Source: Bacteroides nordii WAL 11050 = JCM 12987
Lineage (GTDB): Bacteria; Bacteroidota; Bacteroidia; Bacteroidales; Bacteroidaceae
Direction of reading: 5' to 3'
Length of the DNA: 64,000 nt
Assembly (NCBI GenBank): GCA_000613465.1
Contig: BAJA01000014.1
Span: forward strand, 48,312-112,311
Numbering within the stretch: position 1 is the stretch's first letter; the number at the start of each line of letters is the position of its first letter. Below, in pieces: positions 43,668 to 50,651 of this stretch. The translations under genes and the position numbers were made by a program. Below the pieces are notes generated by a model, which had not been told where the DNA came from, ran no database searches, and saw only the letters and a list, made by a program, of their open reading frames with translations.

Positions 43668-44840
43668 ATGAATAATTTCATCTTTTACAGTCCTACCGAA
43701 TTTGTATTCGGCAGAGACACAGAGGCACAAACCGGTGCTTTAGTGAAAAAGCAGGGTGCTAAGAAAGTAATGATTGTTTATGGTGGTGGTTCAGTGATAC
43801 GTAGTGGATTGTTATCGCGCGTAGAGTCTTCACTCAAAGAGGTTGGGATTGAATATTGTATGCTGGGTGGTGTACAACCTAATCCTGTCGATATCAAAGT
43901 ATACGAAGGCATTGAGCTTTGCCGGCGCGAGAGGGCAGACTTGTTACTCGCAGTAGGTGGTGGTTCGGTGATAGACACTGCCAAAGCCATTGCAGCAGGT
44001 GTGCCTTATAAAGGTGATTTTTGGGATTTCTATATTGGTAAAGCTAAGGTGACAGAGGCGTTGAGAGTGGCGGTTGTTCTAACCATTCCTGCTGCAGGAA
44101 GTGAAGGTTCCGGCAATACGGTAATTACAAAAATAGATGGTTTGCAGAAACTCAGTCTCCGCGTACCGGAATTATTACGTCCTGTCTTTGCCGTGATGAA
44201 TCCTGAACTTACTTATACACTTCCTCCTTTCCAGACAGCTTGTGGTATTGCTGATATGATGGCCCATATTATGGAGCGCTATTTCACCAATACAAAGGAG
44301 GTGGAAATTGGTGATCGTCTTTGTGAGGGGACGCTTCTTGCTATTATAAAGGAAGCGGCTATCGTCATGAAAGAACCGGAGAATTACGGTGCCCGTGCCA
44401 ATTTGATGTGGTGTGGGAATATAGCACACAATGGCACGTGTGGGGTAGGGTGTGAAGAAGACTGGGCATCTCATTTTCTTGAACATGAAATCAGTGCCAT
44501 TTATAATGTGACACATGGTGCGGGACTTTCTGTTGTTTTTCCTGCCTGGATGACCTGGATGACTGAGCACAATGTAGATAAGATAGCACAGTATGCCGTT
44601 CGCGTATGGAATGTTTCCGAAGCGGATGATAAGAAAGCGGTTGCTTTGGAAGGTATTGCCCGGTTGAAATATTTTTTCAAATCCATCGGATTGCCTGTTA
44701 CTTTTAGTGAGTTGGGTATTGAGAATCCCGATATCGACCGTTTGGCAGATAGTCTGCATCGGAATAAAGGAGAACTGGTAGGCAATTATGTGAAGCTGAC
44801 GAAAGAAGATAGTAAAGAGATTTACCGGTTAGCTTTGTAA
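43668..44840 (+). CDS. iron-containing alcohol dehydrogenase (butanol dehydrogenase/YqhD type), 390 aa
   Basis: NADP-binding region with VYGGGSVIRSG and LLAVGGGSVIDTAKAIAAG, then the metal-binding half: ACGIADMMAHIMERYF (Asp and His ligands) and TLHGAGLS-type VTHGAGLSVVFPAWM with a further His near EEDWASHFLEHE. Such enzymes reduce aldehydes with NADPH. It follows the flippase gene by 6 nt and so is cotranscribed with the lipid cluster; whether it acts on a lipid aldehyde or is only a passenger is unknown. Confidence 0.9.
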   Translation: MNNFIFYSPTEFVFGRDTEAQTGALVKKQGAKKVMIVYGGGSVIRSGLLSRVESSLKEVGIEYCMLGGVQPNPVDIKVYEGIELCRRERADLLLAVGGGSVIDTAKAIAAGVPYKGDFWDFYIGKAKVTEALRVAVVLTIPAAGSEGSGNTVITKIDGLQKLSLRVPELLRPVFAVMNPELTYTLPPFQTACGIADMMAHIMERYFTNTKEVEIGDRLCEGTLLAIIKEAAIVMKEPENYGARANLMWCGNIAHNGTCGVGCEEDWASHFLEHEISAIYNVTHGAGLSVVFPAWMTWMTEHNVDKIAQYAVRVWNVSEADDKKAVALEGIARLKYFFKSIGLPVTFSELGIENPDIDRLADSLHRNKGELVGNYVKLTKEDSKEIYRLAL

Positions 44841-44853
44841 ATAAAATGCCAAT

Positions 44854-44920
44854 ATACTTAGTATCCCGTTACATATATTCTAACCCATCATTAGATATAT
44901 TGTAACGAGATACAAAGTAT
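44854..44920. repeat. inverted repeat around CGTTACA, copy 1 (hairpin after the dehydrogenase gene)
   Basis: ATACTTAGTATCCCGTTACA...TTCTAA (44854-44883) pairs with TTAGATATATTGTAACGAGA...AGTAT (44891-44920), about 26 of 30 paired. Preceded by AAAATGCCAATAT. A homologous hairpin lies on the other side of the MmcQ-like gene (45536-45584). Confidence 0.7.
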
Positions 44921-44984
44921 ATAGTAATAAGAGAGCTATCGTTATTAAAAAACGATTTTTTAACAATAGAAAGTCTCAGTTTTA

Positions 44985-45068
44985 AAAGTACGTACTTTAT
45001 AACTATAAAAGTACGTACTTAACAGACTGTTAATTAGTATTTTAACAGATACTTAAATACGTACTTTT
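44985..45068. repeat. 84-bp intergenic repeat bounded by GTACGTAC palindromes, copy 2
   Basis: Starts AAAGTACGTACTTTATAACT and ends TTAAATACGTACTTTT; same length as the 3687-3770 copy. A second internal AAAGTACGTACTTAACAG (45008) links it to the partial copy at 62294. Confidence 0.75.
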
Positions 45069-45133
45069 ATAATCCTTGTTACGTAAGAGTGGGAGGAGTT
45101 ACAAAAGATATATGATATAAATATACCGGACTT

Positions 45134-45499
45134 ATGAATGTTGAAGAGTTTAGAGAATATTGCCTTTCATTGAAAGGTGTTTATGAAAAAATGCCGTTTT
45201 CCAATGTCGTAGATAAATATAGCCGGGATGTTCTTTGCTTTTATGTGGGAGATAAATGGTTTTGTTTTGTAAATATCGAGGTATTCGATTTTTGTTGTAT
45301 CAAGTGTGATCCCAATGAATCGGTAGAATTGCAAGCCCAATATTCAGGGATAACTCCCGGTTGGCATATGAATAAGAAATATTGGATTAGCGTTTATTTC
45401 AATCAGGATGTACCGGATAATAAAATAAAAGAACTCGTAAAACGGTCGTATGATATTGTATTTCTTTCTCTCTCTAAAAAAGAGAAAGAGAGGTTGTAG
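45134..45499 (+). CDS. MmcQ/YjbR family protein, 121 aa
   Basis: MNVEEFREYCLSLKGVYEKMPFSN at the start, DKWFCFVNIE, IKCDPNESVELQAQYSGITPGWHMNKKYWISVY and a terminal DIVFLSLSKKEKERL match the YjbR fold (double-wing DNA-binding-like). Function in the family is not established. The gene stands alone between two homologous hairpins (44854-44920, 45536-45584), like a small cassette. Confidence 0.85.
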   Translation: MNVEEFREYCLSLKGVYEKMPFSNVVDKYSRDVLCFYVGDKWFCFVNIEVFDFCCIKCDPNESVELQAQYSGITPGWHMNKKYWISVYFNQDVPDNKIKELVKRSYDIVFLSLSKKEKERL

Positions 45500-45535
45500 A
45501 AGGTGCTCGTTTTACATATAAAATGCCAATATATG

Positions 45536-45584
45536 TACAGCCCGTTACATCTATTCTAATCGGATATATTGTAACGGAGCTGTA
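45536..45584. repeat. inverted repeat around CGTTACA, copy 2
   Basis: TACAGCCCGTTACATCTATT (45536-45555) pairs with GATATATTGTAACGGAGCTG plus TA (45563-45584). Preceded by AAAATGCCAATATATG like copy 1. May also end transcription of the MmcQ-like gene. Confidence 0.7.
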
Positions 45585-45597
45585 AGTGATGGAATTT

Positions 45598-45756
45598 TTA
45601 TTCTCGCCAGTGTTCCGGTTTGAATAATGCATCTGCACATTTAATTCTGCCTTTTGCCAACTCTTTATCTGTCAGCGCCTGCATCATCCAATATTCGGCA
45701 TATTCTGCGGGTGTCGGGTTCGGGTATGGTGTGGGATAACCCCTATAGCTTATATA
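45598..45756 (-). pseudogene. 3' remnant of a gene of unknown function
   Basis: On the minus strand an open stretch runs from a stop at 45757-45759 to TAA at 45598-45600. It reads YPTPYPNPTPAEYAEYWMMQ, then ALTDKELAKGRIKCADALFK and PEHWRE. The composition looks like real protein (tryptophans, balanced charge), yet there is no start codon before the WMMQ pair, so it is more likely the tail of a lost gene than a 29-residue protein. I do not recognise the parent. Confidence 0.5.
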
Positions 45757-45787
45757 TCAGATTAGTGGATGAATTTCTTAAGCTATT

Positions 45788-45890
45788 ATAGTTGTTAAAA
45801 ACAGTAGTTATAAGAATCCATTAAAAGAAAGTGTAAGTTAGAATATGAATATTTATATCTATGTGATCATTTGATTTATAGCGAATATTA
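45788..45890. repeat. dispersed ~103-bp AT-rich intergenic repeat, copy 2
   Basis: ATAGTTGTTAAAAACAGTAG ... AGTTAGAATATGAATAT: same block order as 3088-3190, roughly 70% alike by eye. Gap 45500-46013 otherwise holds the hairpin 45536 and the remnant 45598. Confidence 0.5.
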
Positions 45891-46013
45891 GTGAGGTTTG
45901 TGTTATTAATTAATAGATATGTTTTTTATAAGAAGTGGGATGGTATTTAGGGTAATAAATAGTTCTCTTTCAAACAAGTTTACCTTTATATATGATTTTA
46001 AAGTTAAGGAGAA

Positions 46014-46466
46014 ATGAAAAGAAAAGTTTTGGGTGTGTTACTGAGTGTTGTGGTTATTGGAGCATTTTATTGTTTACTTATAGATAGTGACTTATGCTTT
46101 CGTTTTTTTCATAATGCAGTGACCAAAGAAATAAGAAGCAGAAATAGTGCTTGGTTCAAATATAGTAAGATAGATTCTCTTTATGAGCAGAAGCACTATA
46201 AATACTTTTGGTTTGTCCGGTATGGAAATGAGAGCACAATAGATATTGATACAGTATTTTTTAAGAAAAATGAAGTACTTATGATATTGAGTGATAAGAG
46301 CACTTTGGGCGATTCGATAAAGGAACTTGATATGATCTGCCTTCCTGAGAGTGCTTTCTTCTATTTACTCAATGAAGGGCAGAGTACGTCTTTATATCAT
46401 GTCGATTCTATTATTGTTGGCGATACTAATCAATATCAGATTTCGAAATATAAAAAGATATATTGA
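46014..46466 (+). CDS. small membrane-anchored or exported protein of unknown function, 150 aa
   Basis: N-terminal hydrophobic segment (about 5-24; VLGVLLSVVVIGAFYCLLI) after a basic start MKRK, then a hydrophilic region with WFKYSKIDSLYEQKHYKYFWFVRYGNE and a repeated I-D-S-I/D-T pattern. AT-rich, with an AT-rich neighbourhood of repeats and a gene remnant, so it is probably accessory. I do not recognise the family. It has no operon partner; rng is convergent behind a terminator. Confidence 0.65.
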   Translation: MKRKVLGVLLSVVVIGAFYCLLIDSDLCFRFFHNAVTKEIRSRNSAWFKYSKIDSLYEQKHYKYFWFVRYGNESTIDIDTVFFKKNEVLMILSDKSTLGDSIKELDMICLPESAFFYLLNEGQSTSLYHVDSIIVGDTNQYQISKYKKIY

Positions 46467-46550
46467 CTATAGTGAAGGTATAAAGTATTTATTGATTTTT
46501 TTATATCTTCTCGTGAAGTAGCATATTTATTTGTTTTGTTATCCAAAAGA

Positions 46551-46585
46551 AAAGGCGACTCGTTTTCCGCGTCGCCTTTATCTTT
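46551..46585 (-). terminator. intrinsic terminator after rng (works in both directions)
   Basis: AAAGGCGAC (46551-46559) pairs with GTCGCCTTT (46571-46579). Minus strand then reads TCTTTTGG; plus strand reads ATCTTTTAC. Confidence 0.85.
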
Positions 46586-48159
46586 TACTTAATCTCGATT
46601 TCTTCCTTCATGTCAATCTCTTCTCCATGGGAATCGTAGAATACGTATTCCAGAAAAGCGAGTTTTTGACTCGGAATAATCTTAATACCAAATCCATACT
46701 TCATCTGCCATTTGCGTTTCAGAGAAACGAGTCCCTGATTGATGTATGCAGCGATATACGGATGGATGTGTAACGAGAATTTCTTTATCTTCAGTTTATT
46801 GACCAGATAATCAATTTTACTCTCCAGAGTGTCCGTGAATAGGATGGACGACTTGATAGTTCCTTTGCCAAAGCAGGTAGGGCAGGTTTCCATCGTGTTT
46901 ACGTCCATAGCGGGACGTACACGTTGCCGGGTAATCTGCATCAGACCGAATTTGCTGAGCGGCAGAATATTGTGGCGTGCCCTGTCTTTTTGCATATTGG
47001 CACACATACGTTCGTAAAGCTTTTGACGGTTTTCGGCTTCATTCATATCAATGAAGTCTACAACAATGATACCACCCATATCTCTTAGTCGCAATTGGCG
47101 TGCCAGCTCATCAGCGGCTCCCAGATTTACTTCGAGTGCGTTACCTTCCTGCCCGTTGGCATTCTTGGTGCGGTTACCGCTGTTCACGTCTACTACGTGA
47201 AGCGCCTCAGTGTGCTCAATAATCAGGTAGGCACCACTCTTGTAAGAAATAGTTTTACCAAAAGATGACTTGATCTGCTTGGTGATACCGAAATTGTCAT
47301 AAATGGGAAGCTGCCCCTTGTACAGCTTTACGATCTCTGCCCGGTCGGGGGCAATGAGAGTGACGTAATCTTTTATTTCGTTGTATACCGCCTCATTGTT
47401 GACGTAGATGTTTTCAAAAGAAGGGTTAAAGAGATCACGCAACAGCCCTACGGCACGGCTTGTCTCCTCATAAATCAACGTCGGGAACTTGGTAGCTTTC
47501 TGTACCTTGGTGATTGCGTCTTCCCAGTGTTTAATCAATACTTTAAGCTCTCCGTCGAGTTCAGCAACGCGTTTCCCTTCGGCTACAGTACGAACAATGA
47601 CACCGAAGTTTTTCGGTTTGATGCTCATTAACAATTGCTTGAGGCGTGCACGCTCTTCGCTCGATTTAATTTTTTGTGAAACAGAAACCTTATCATTGAA
47701 AGGAATTAATACCAGATATCTTCCTGCAAATGAAAGTTCGGAAGTTAATCTTGGTCCTTTGGTGGAGATAGGTTCCTTTACGATCTGCACCACTACTTCT
47801 TGTCCTACCTTTAATGTGTTGGCTACTGTGCCATCTTTATCAAGATCGGGAAGCAGGGTTGCTTTAGAAATGGAGTTGAGTTTTTTCTTATCGCTTAAAG
47901 TTTGTTTTACGAACTTTTCGAGTGAATTGAATTGAGGACCCAGGTCTAAATAATGAAGGAAAGCATCTTTCTCGTAACCAACATCTACAAAGCAGGCATT
48001 TAGTCCGGGCATCAATTTCTTGACGCGGCCCAAATACATATTACCCACAGAAAAGGAAATGTTTCTTCCTTCACTTTGAAGTTCCACCAGGCTCTTGTCC
48101 TCGAGCAGGGCGATGGAGACCTCTTTGGGTTGTACGTCTACTACTAGTTCGCTTGTCAC
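46585..48159 (-). CDS. rng: ribonuclease G/E
   Basis: 524 residues. S1-like RNA-binding start (VGNMYLGRVKKLMPGLNACFVDVGYEKDAFLHYLDLGP, about 38-75), then the RNase E/G catalytic core with the metal-binding aspartates in VVDVNSGNRTKN and IIVVDFIDMNEAENRQKL, the zinc-link CPTCFGKG, and the C-terminal small domain. Length fits RNase G rather than the longer RNase E. It processes rRNA and decays mRNA. Third on the minus strand after HU and the small basic protein, with a hairpin (48238-48281) in between. Confidence 0.94.
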   Translation of the reverse strand: MTSELVVDVQPKEVSIALLEDKSLVELQSEGRNISFSVGNMYLGRVKKLMPGLNACFVDVGYEKDAFLHYLDLGPQFNSLEKFVKQTLSDKKKLNSISKATLLPDLDKDGTVANTLKVGQEVVVQIVKEPISTKGPRLTSELSFAGRYLVLIPFNDKVSVSQKIKSSEERARLKQLLMSIKPKNFGVIVRTVAEGKRVAELDGELKVLIKHWEDAITKVQKATKFPTLIYEETSRAVGLLRDLFNPSFENIYVNNEAVYNEIKDYVTLIAPDRAEIVKLYKGQLPIYDNFGITKQIKSSFGKTISYKSGAYLIIEHTEALHVVDVNSGNRTKNANGQEGNALEVNLGAADELARQLRLRDMGGIIVVDFIDMNEAENRQKLYERMCANMQKDRARHNILPLSKFGLMQITRQRVRPAMDVNTMETCPTCFGKGTIKSSILFTDTLESKIDYLVNKLKIKKFSLHIHPYIAAYINQGLVSLKRKWQMKYGFGIKIIPSQKLAFLEYVFYDSHGEEIDMKEEIEIK

Positions 48160-48237
48160 AATTGTTTCCTAATTATTTATTTTTAAAAAATGAACAAATA
48201 AATTGAGCTCTTGTTCATTGGAATCGGGCATTTAAAC

Positions 48238-48281
48238 AAAGAACAAACTCGAAAGACATTTGCTTCACAAGTTTGTTCTTT
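48238..48281 (-). terminator. hairpin between the small ribosomal-type gene and rng
   Basis: AAAGAACAAACT (48238-48249) pairs with AGTTTGTTCTTT (48270-48281); minus strand continues GTTTAAATG. Possible partial terminator or processing site. Confidence 0.6.
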
Positions 48282-48306
48282 ATTTCTGTCCGATACAGAC
48301 TAAAAA

Positions 48307-48399
48307 TTACTTTTTGCTTTTATGTCTGTTCTTTCTTAGTCTTTTTTTACGCTTGTGCGTAGACATTTTATGTCTTTTTTTCTTCTTTCCGCTTGGCAT
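48307..48399 (-). CDS. 30-residue basic protein, AURKAIP1/COX24-domain type (mS38-like small ribosomal protein)
   Basis: Reads MPSGKKKKRHKMSTHKRKKR then LRKNRHKSKK and TAA. Composition (half Lys/Arg) and the KRHKM-STHKRKKRLRKNRHK pattern match the small proteins annotated in Bacteroidetes as AURKAIP1/COX24-domain, relatives of mitochondrial mS38 and mycobacterial bS22, which sit on the small ribosomal subunit. Between hup and rng, 34 nt after hup. Too short for most gene finders. Confidence 0.85.
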   Translation of the reverse strand: MPSGKKKKRHKMSTHKRKKRLRKNRHKSKK

Positions 48400-48433
48400 A
48401 GCTTCAAAATTTTATGGTTAATACTCTTGTTTA

Positions 48434-48709
48434 TTATTTCTTTACCGCGATTGTAAATGTCTTCGCAGGCTTAAATGCCGGAATATTATGTTCTGGAATA
48501 ATAATTGTAGTATTTTTAGAAATATTACGAGCTGTTTTCTGAGCTCTTTTCTTTACTACGAAGCTACCAAATCCACGAAGGTAAACATTCTCATCTTTCG
48601 CCAAAGAATCTTTTACTGCGTCCATAAACGCTTCAACAGTTGTCAATACTGCTACTTTGTCAATTCCGGTGTTCTTTGCAATTTCGTTTACAATATCTGC
48701 TTTAGTCAT
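48434..48709 (-). CDS. HU family DNA-binding protein, 91 aa
   Basis: MTKADIVNEIAKNTGIDKVAVLTTVEAFMDAVKDSLAKDENVYLRGFGSFVVKKRAQKTARNISKNTTIIIPEHNIPAFKPAKTF has the full HU/IHF pattern: helical first half, RGFGSF, and the proline-bearing beta arm (IIIPEHNIPAFKP). A nucleoid protein that bends DNA. First gene of the hup-small ribosomal-rng transcript. Confidence 0.95.
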   Translation of the reverse strand: MTKADIVNEIAKNTGIDKVAVLTTVEAFMDAVKDSLAKDENVYLRGFGSFVVKKRAQKTARNISKNTTIIIPEHNIPAFKPAKTFTIAVKK

Positions 48710-48761
48710 TTTTCCTTAAAAAAAAATATTATTACTATGTTCTTTCTAATTTTTTGGACTG

Positions 48762-48789
48762 CAAATATATAGCTTTTTAAGCTCTCAAA
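48762..48789 (-). promoter_or_regulatory. promoter of the HU gene
   Basis: Minus strand TTTG (48786-48789), 16 nt, TATATTTG (48762-48769), 53 nt before the start. Confidence 0.55.
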
Positions 48790-48834
48790 AAAATATATTC
48801 TGAACAATTTTATAAAAAAGTCTCTTCCTTAAGT

Positions 48835-48863
48835 TTTGTTAGATTTAAAAAGAGCTACTTTTG
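48835..48863 (+). promoter_or_regulatory. promoter of mutY
   Basis: TTTG (48835-48838), 17 nt, TACTTTTG (48856-48863). Leaves a leader of about 105 nt that holds a diverged AATATGCCAATGT-family element (48887-48932) and a small AACGTA/TACGTT hairpin (48938-48954). Confidence 0.55.
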
Positions 48864-48886
48864 CATACGAATTGCGGTTCTGATGT

Positions 48887-48954
48887 ACCAATATGCCAAT
48901 GTATTGGTTGGCTATGAGGTGCATTAATAAGGCAAATAACGTATTTTTTACGTT
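48887..48954. repeat. diverged AATATGCCAATGTG-family element and hairpin in the mutY leader
   Basis: CCAATATGCCAATGTATTGG followed by TTGGCTATGAGGTGCATTAA, which loosely aligns with the inverted core GGTTGCGCTATCATCCGCAT. Then AACGTA-TTTTT-TACGTT. Confidence 0.4.
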
Positions 48955-48976
48955 GCTATATTAATACATTATTTTA

Positions 48977-50017
48977 ATGAATAACTTCAGCGAAACACTA
49001 ATAAACTGGTATCACGAACATAAACGTGAGTTACCCTGGAGGGAGTCTTCCGATCCTTACCTGATATGGATCTCAGAAATCATTTTGCAACAGACAAGGG
49101 TTGTACAAGGGTATGATTATTTTGTGCGTTTTATTGAACGCTTCCCTGATGTGAAGACACTTGCCGAAGCTGATGAAGATGAGGTGATGAAGTTCTGGCA
49201 GGGACTGGGATATTATTCCCGTGCACGTAATCTTCACGCTGCTGCCCGTAGTATGAATGGGGTATTTCCTAAAACATATTCTGGAGTACTGGGCTTGAAG
49301 GGGGTAGGAGAGTATACGGCAGCTGCCATTTGTTCCTTTGCTTATAATATGCCTTATGCGGTGGTTGATGGTAATGTATATCGGGTATTGTCGCGTTATC
49401 TTGGGATTGAGACTGCTATAGACTCTACGGAAGGGAAAAAGCTATTTGCTTCGTTGGCTGATGAATTGTTGGATAAGGCTCAGCCGACTGTTTATAATCA
49501 GGCTATTATGGATTTCGGGGCGATACAATGTACTCCGCAAACTCCCGCCTGCCTGTTTTGTCCATTGGCCGATAGTTGTATGGCACTGGCGAAAGGGAAA
49601 GTCCAGCAGCTTCCTGTAAAACAACATAAGACAAAGACCACAAACCGTTATCTCAATTACATATATGTACGTGCGGGTGCATATACTTTTATTAATAAAC
49701 GGATGGAAAATGATATCTGGAAAAATCTCTTTGAATTGCCGTTGATAGAAACAGCAGAATCTATTACAGAAGAGGCGTTACTGGCTCTTCCGGAATTCAC
49801 TGAATTATTTGTTGGAGGAGAAGTTCCTAAGGTTCGTTTGGTCTGCCGGGATGTGAAACATGTGCTGTCTCACCGGGTGCTTTATGCTAATTTCTATGAA
49901 GTTAGCTTGCCGGAAGAGACTGCTTCCTTCTCTTCTTACCAGAAAGTGAGGATTGATGAGTTAGAGCAATATGCCGTCCCCAAATTGATACATGCCTTCC
50001 TGGAGAAATATGTATAA
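48977..50017 (+). CDS. mutY: A/G-specific adenine DNA glycosylase
   Basis: 346 residues. LPWRESSDPYLIWISEIILQQT with the catalytic glutamate, the helix-hairpin-helix GLKGVGEYTAA, the catalytic aspartate in VVDGNVYRVL, the 4Fe-4S loop C-x6-C-x2-C-x5-C (CTPQTPACLFCPLADSC), and a C-terminal Nudix-like domain (from about 225) that recognises 8-oxoG. It removes adenine paired with 8-oxoguanine. Followed by ssb, probably cotranscribed (63 nt). Confidence 0.95.
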   Translation: MNNFSETLINWYHEHKRELPWRESSDPYLIWISEIILQQTRVVQGYDYFVRFIERFPDVKTLAEADEDEVMKFWQGLGYYSRARNLHAAARSMNGVFPKTYSGVLGLKGVGEYTAAAICSFAYNMPYAVVDGNVYRVLSRYLGIETAIDSTEGKKLFASLADELLDKAQPTVYNQAIMDFGAIQCTPQTPACLFCPLADSCMALAKGKVQQLPVKQHKTKTTNRYLNYIYVRAGAYTFINKRMENDIWKNLFELPLIETAESITEEALLALPEFTELFVGGEVPKVRLVCRDVKHVLSHRVLYANFYEVSLPEETASFSSYQKVRIDELEQYAVPKLIHAFLEKYV

Positions 50018-50080
50018 AAACTTGTTTTGTGTTGTATTTCTATTTAATTTTGGCACAAAATAATATAAATATAGAATGAT

Positions 50081-50536
50081 ATGTCAGTAAATAAAGTGAT
50101 ATTGTTAGGAAATGTTGGTAAAGACCCGGAGGTTAGATATCTGGATACAGGTATTGCTGTGGCAACTTTCCCTTTAGCTACTACCGACCGTGCATATACT
50201 CTGGCTAACGGAACACAAGTGCCCGAAAGAACAGAATGGCACAATCTTGTGTTGTGGCGTGGACTGGCAGAAACGGCAGAGAAATATGTTCACAAAGGTG
50301 ATAAGCTTTATATTGAAGGAAAAATAAGAAGCCGTTCTTATGACGATCAGACAGGTGCCAAGCGGTATATTACAGAAATATTCGTGGATAATATGGAGAT
50401 GTTGACTCCTAAGAATACTGCACCGGGTGCTTCTTCATATACTCCGGCAGCTCAGCAGGGTGCACCAATTGTGCAGCCACAGCAATCGCAAGCTAACCCT
50501 ATACAGAATAATCCGGCAGATGATTTGCCGTTCTAA
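50081..50536 (+). CDS. ssb: single-stranded DNA-binding protein
   Basis: 151 residues: OB fold starting MSVNKVILLGNVGKDPEVRYLDTGIAVATFPLAT, then WHNLVLWRGLAETAEKYVHKGDKLYIEGKIRSRSYDD, a Gln/Pro-rich linker and the acidic tip NPADDLPF that binds partner proteins. Downstream of mutY. Confidence 0.95.
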   Translation: MSVNKVILLGNVGKDPEVRYLDTGIAVATFPLATTDRAYTLANGTQVPERTEWHNLVLWRGLAETAEKYVHKGDKLYIEGKIRSRSYDDQTGAKRYITEIFVDNMEMLTPKNTAPGASSYTPAAQQGAPIVQPQQSQANPIQNNPADDLPF

Positions 50537-50625
50537 ATTGACAGTTGATAATTGATAATTGACAATTGGCTGCACATCATGCTGCATTATAACTGTCAAT
50601 TATCAATTGTCCACTGTCAACTAAA
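50537..50625. repeat. reiterated-word hairpin (TTGACAATTGACAGT family) with diverged core
   Basis: Left arm ATTGACAGTTGATAATTGAT (50537 on), GACAATT, core GGCTGCACATCATGCTGCAT (50568-50587), right arm AACTGTCAATTATCAATTGT (50591-50610), CCACTGTCAAC. Same arms as 34363-34502; begins directly after the ssb stop codon. Confidence 0.75.
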
Positions 50626-50651
50626 TAATTGTTTAACTAAAACCCAGGATT

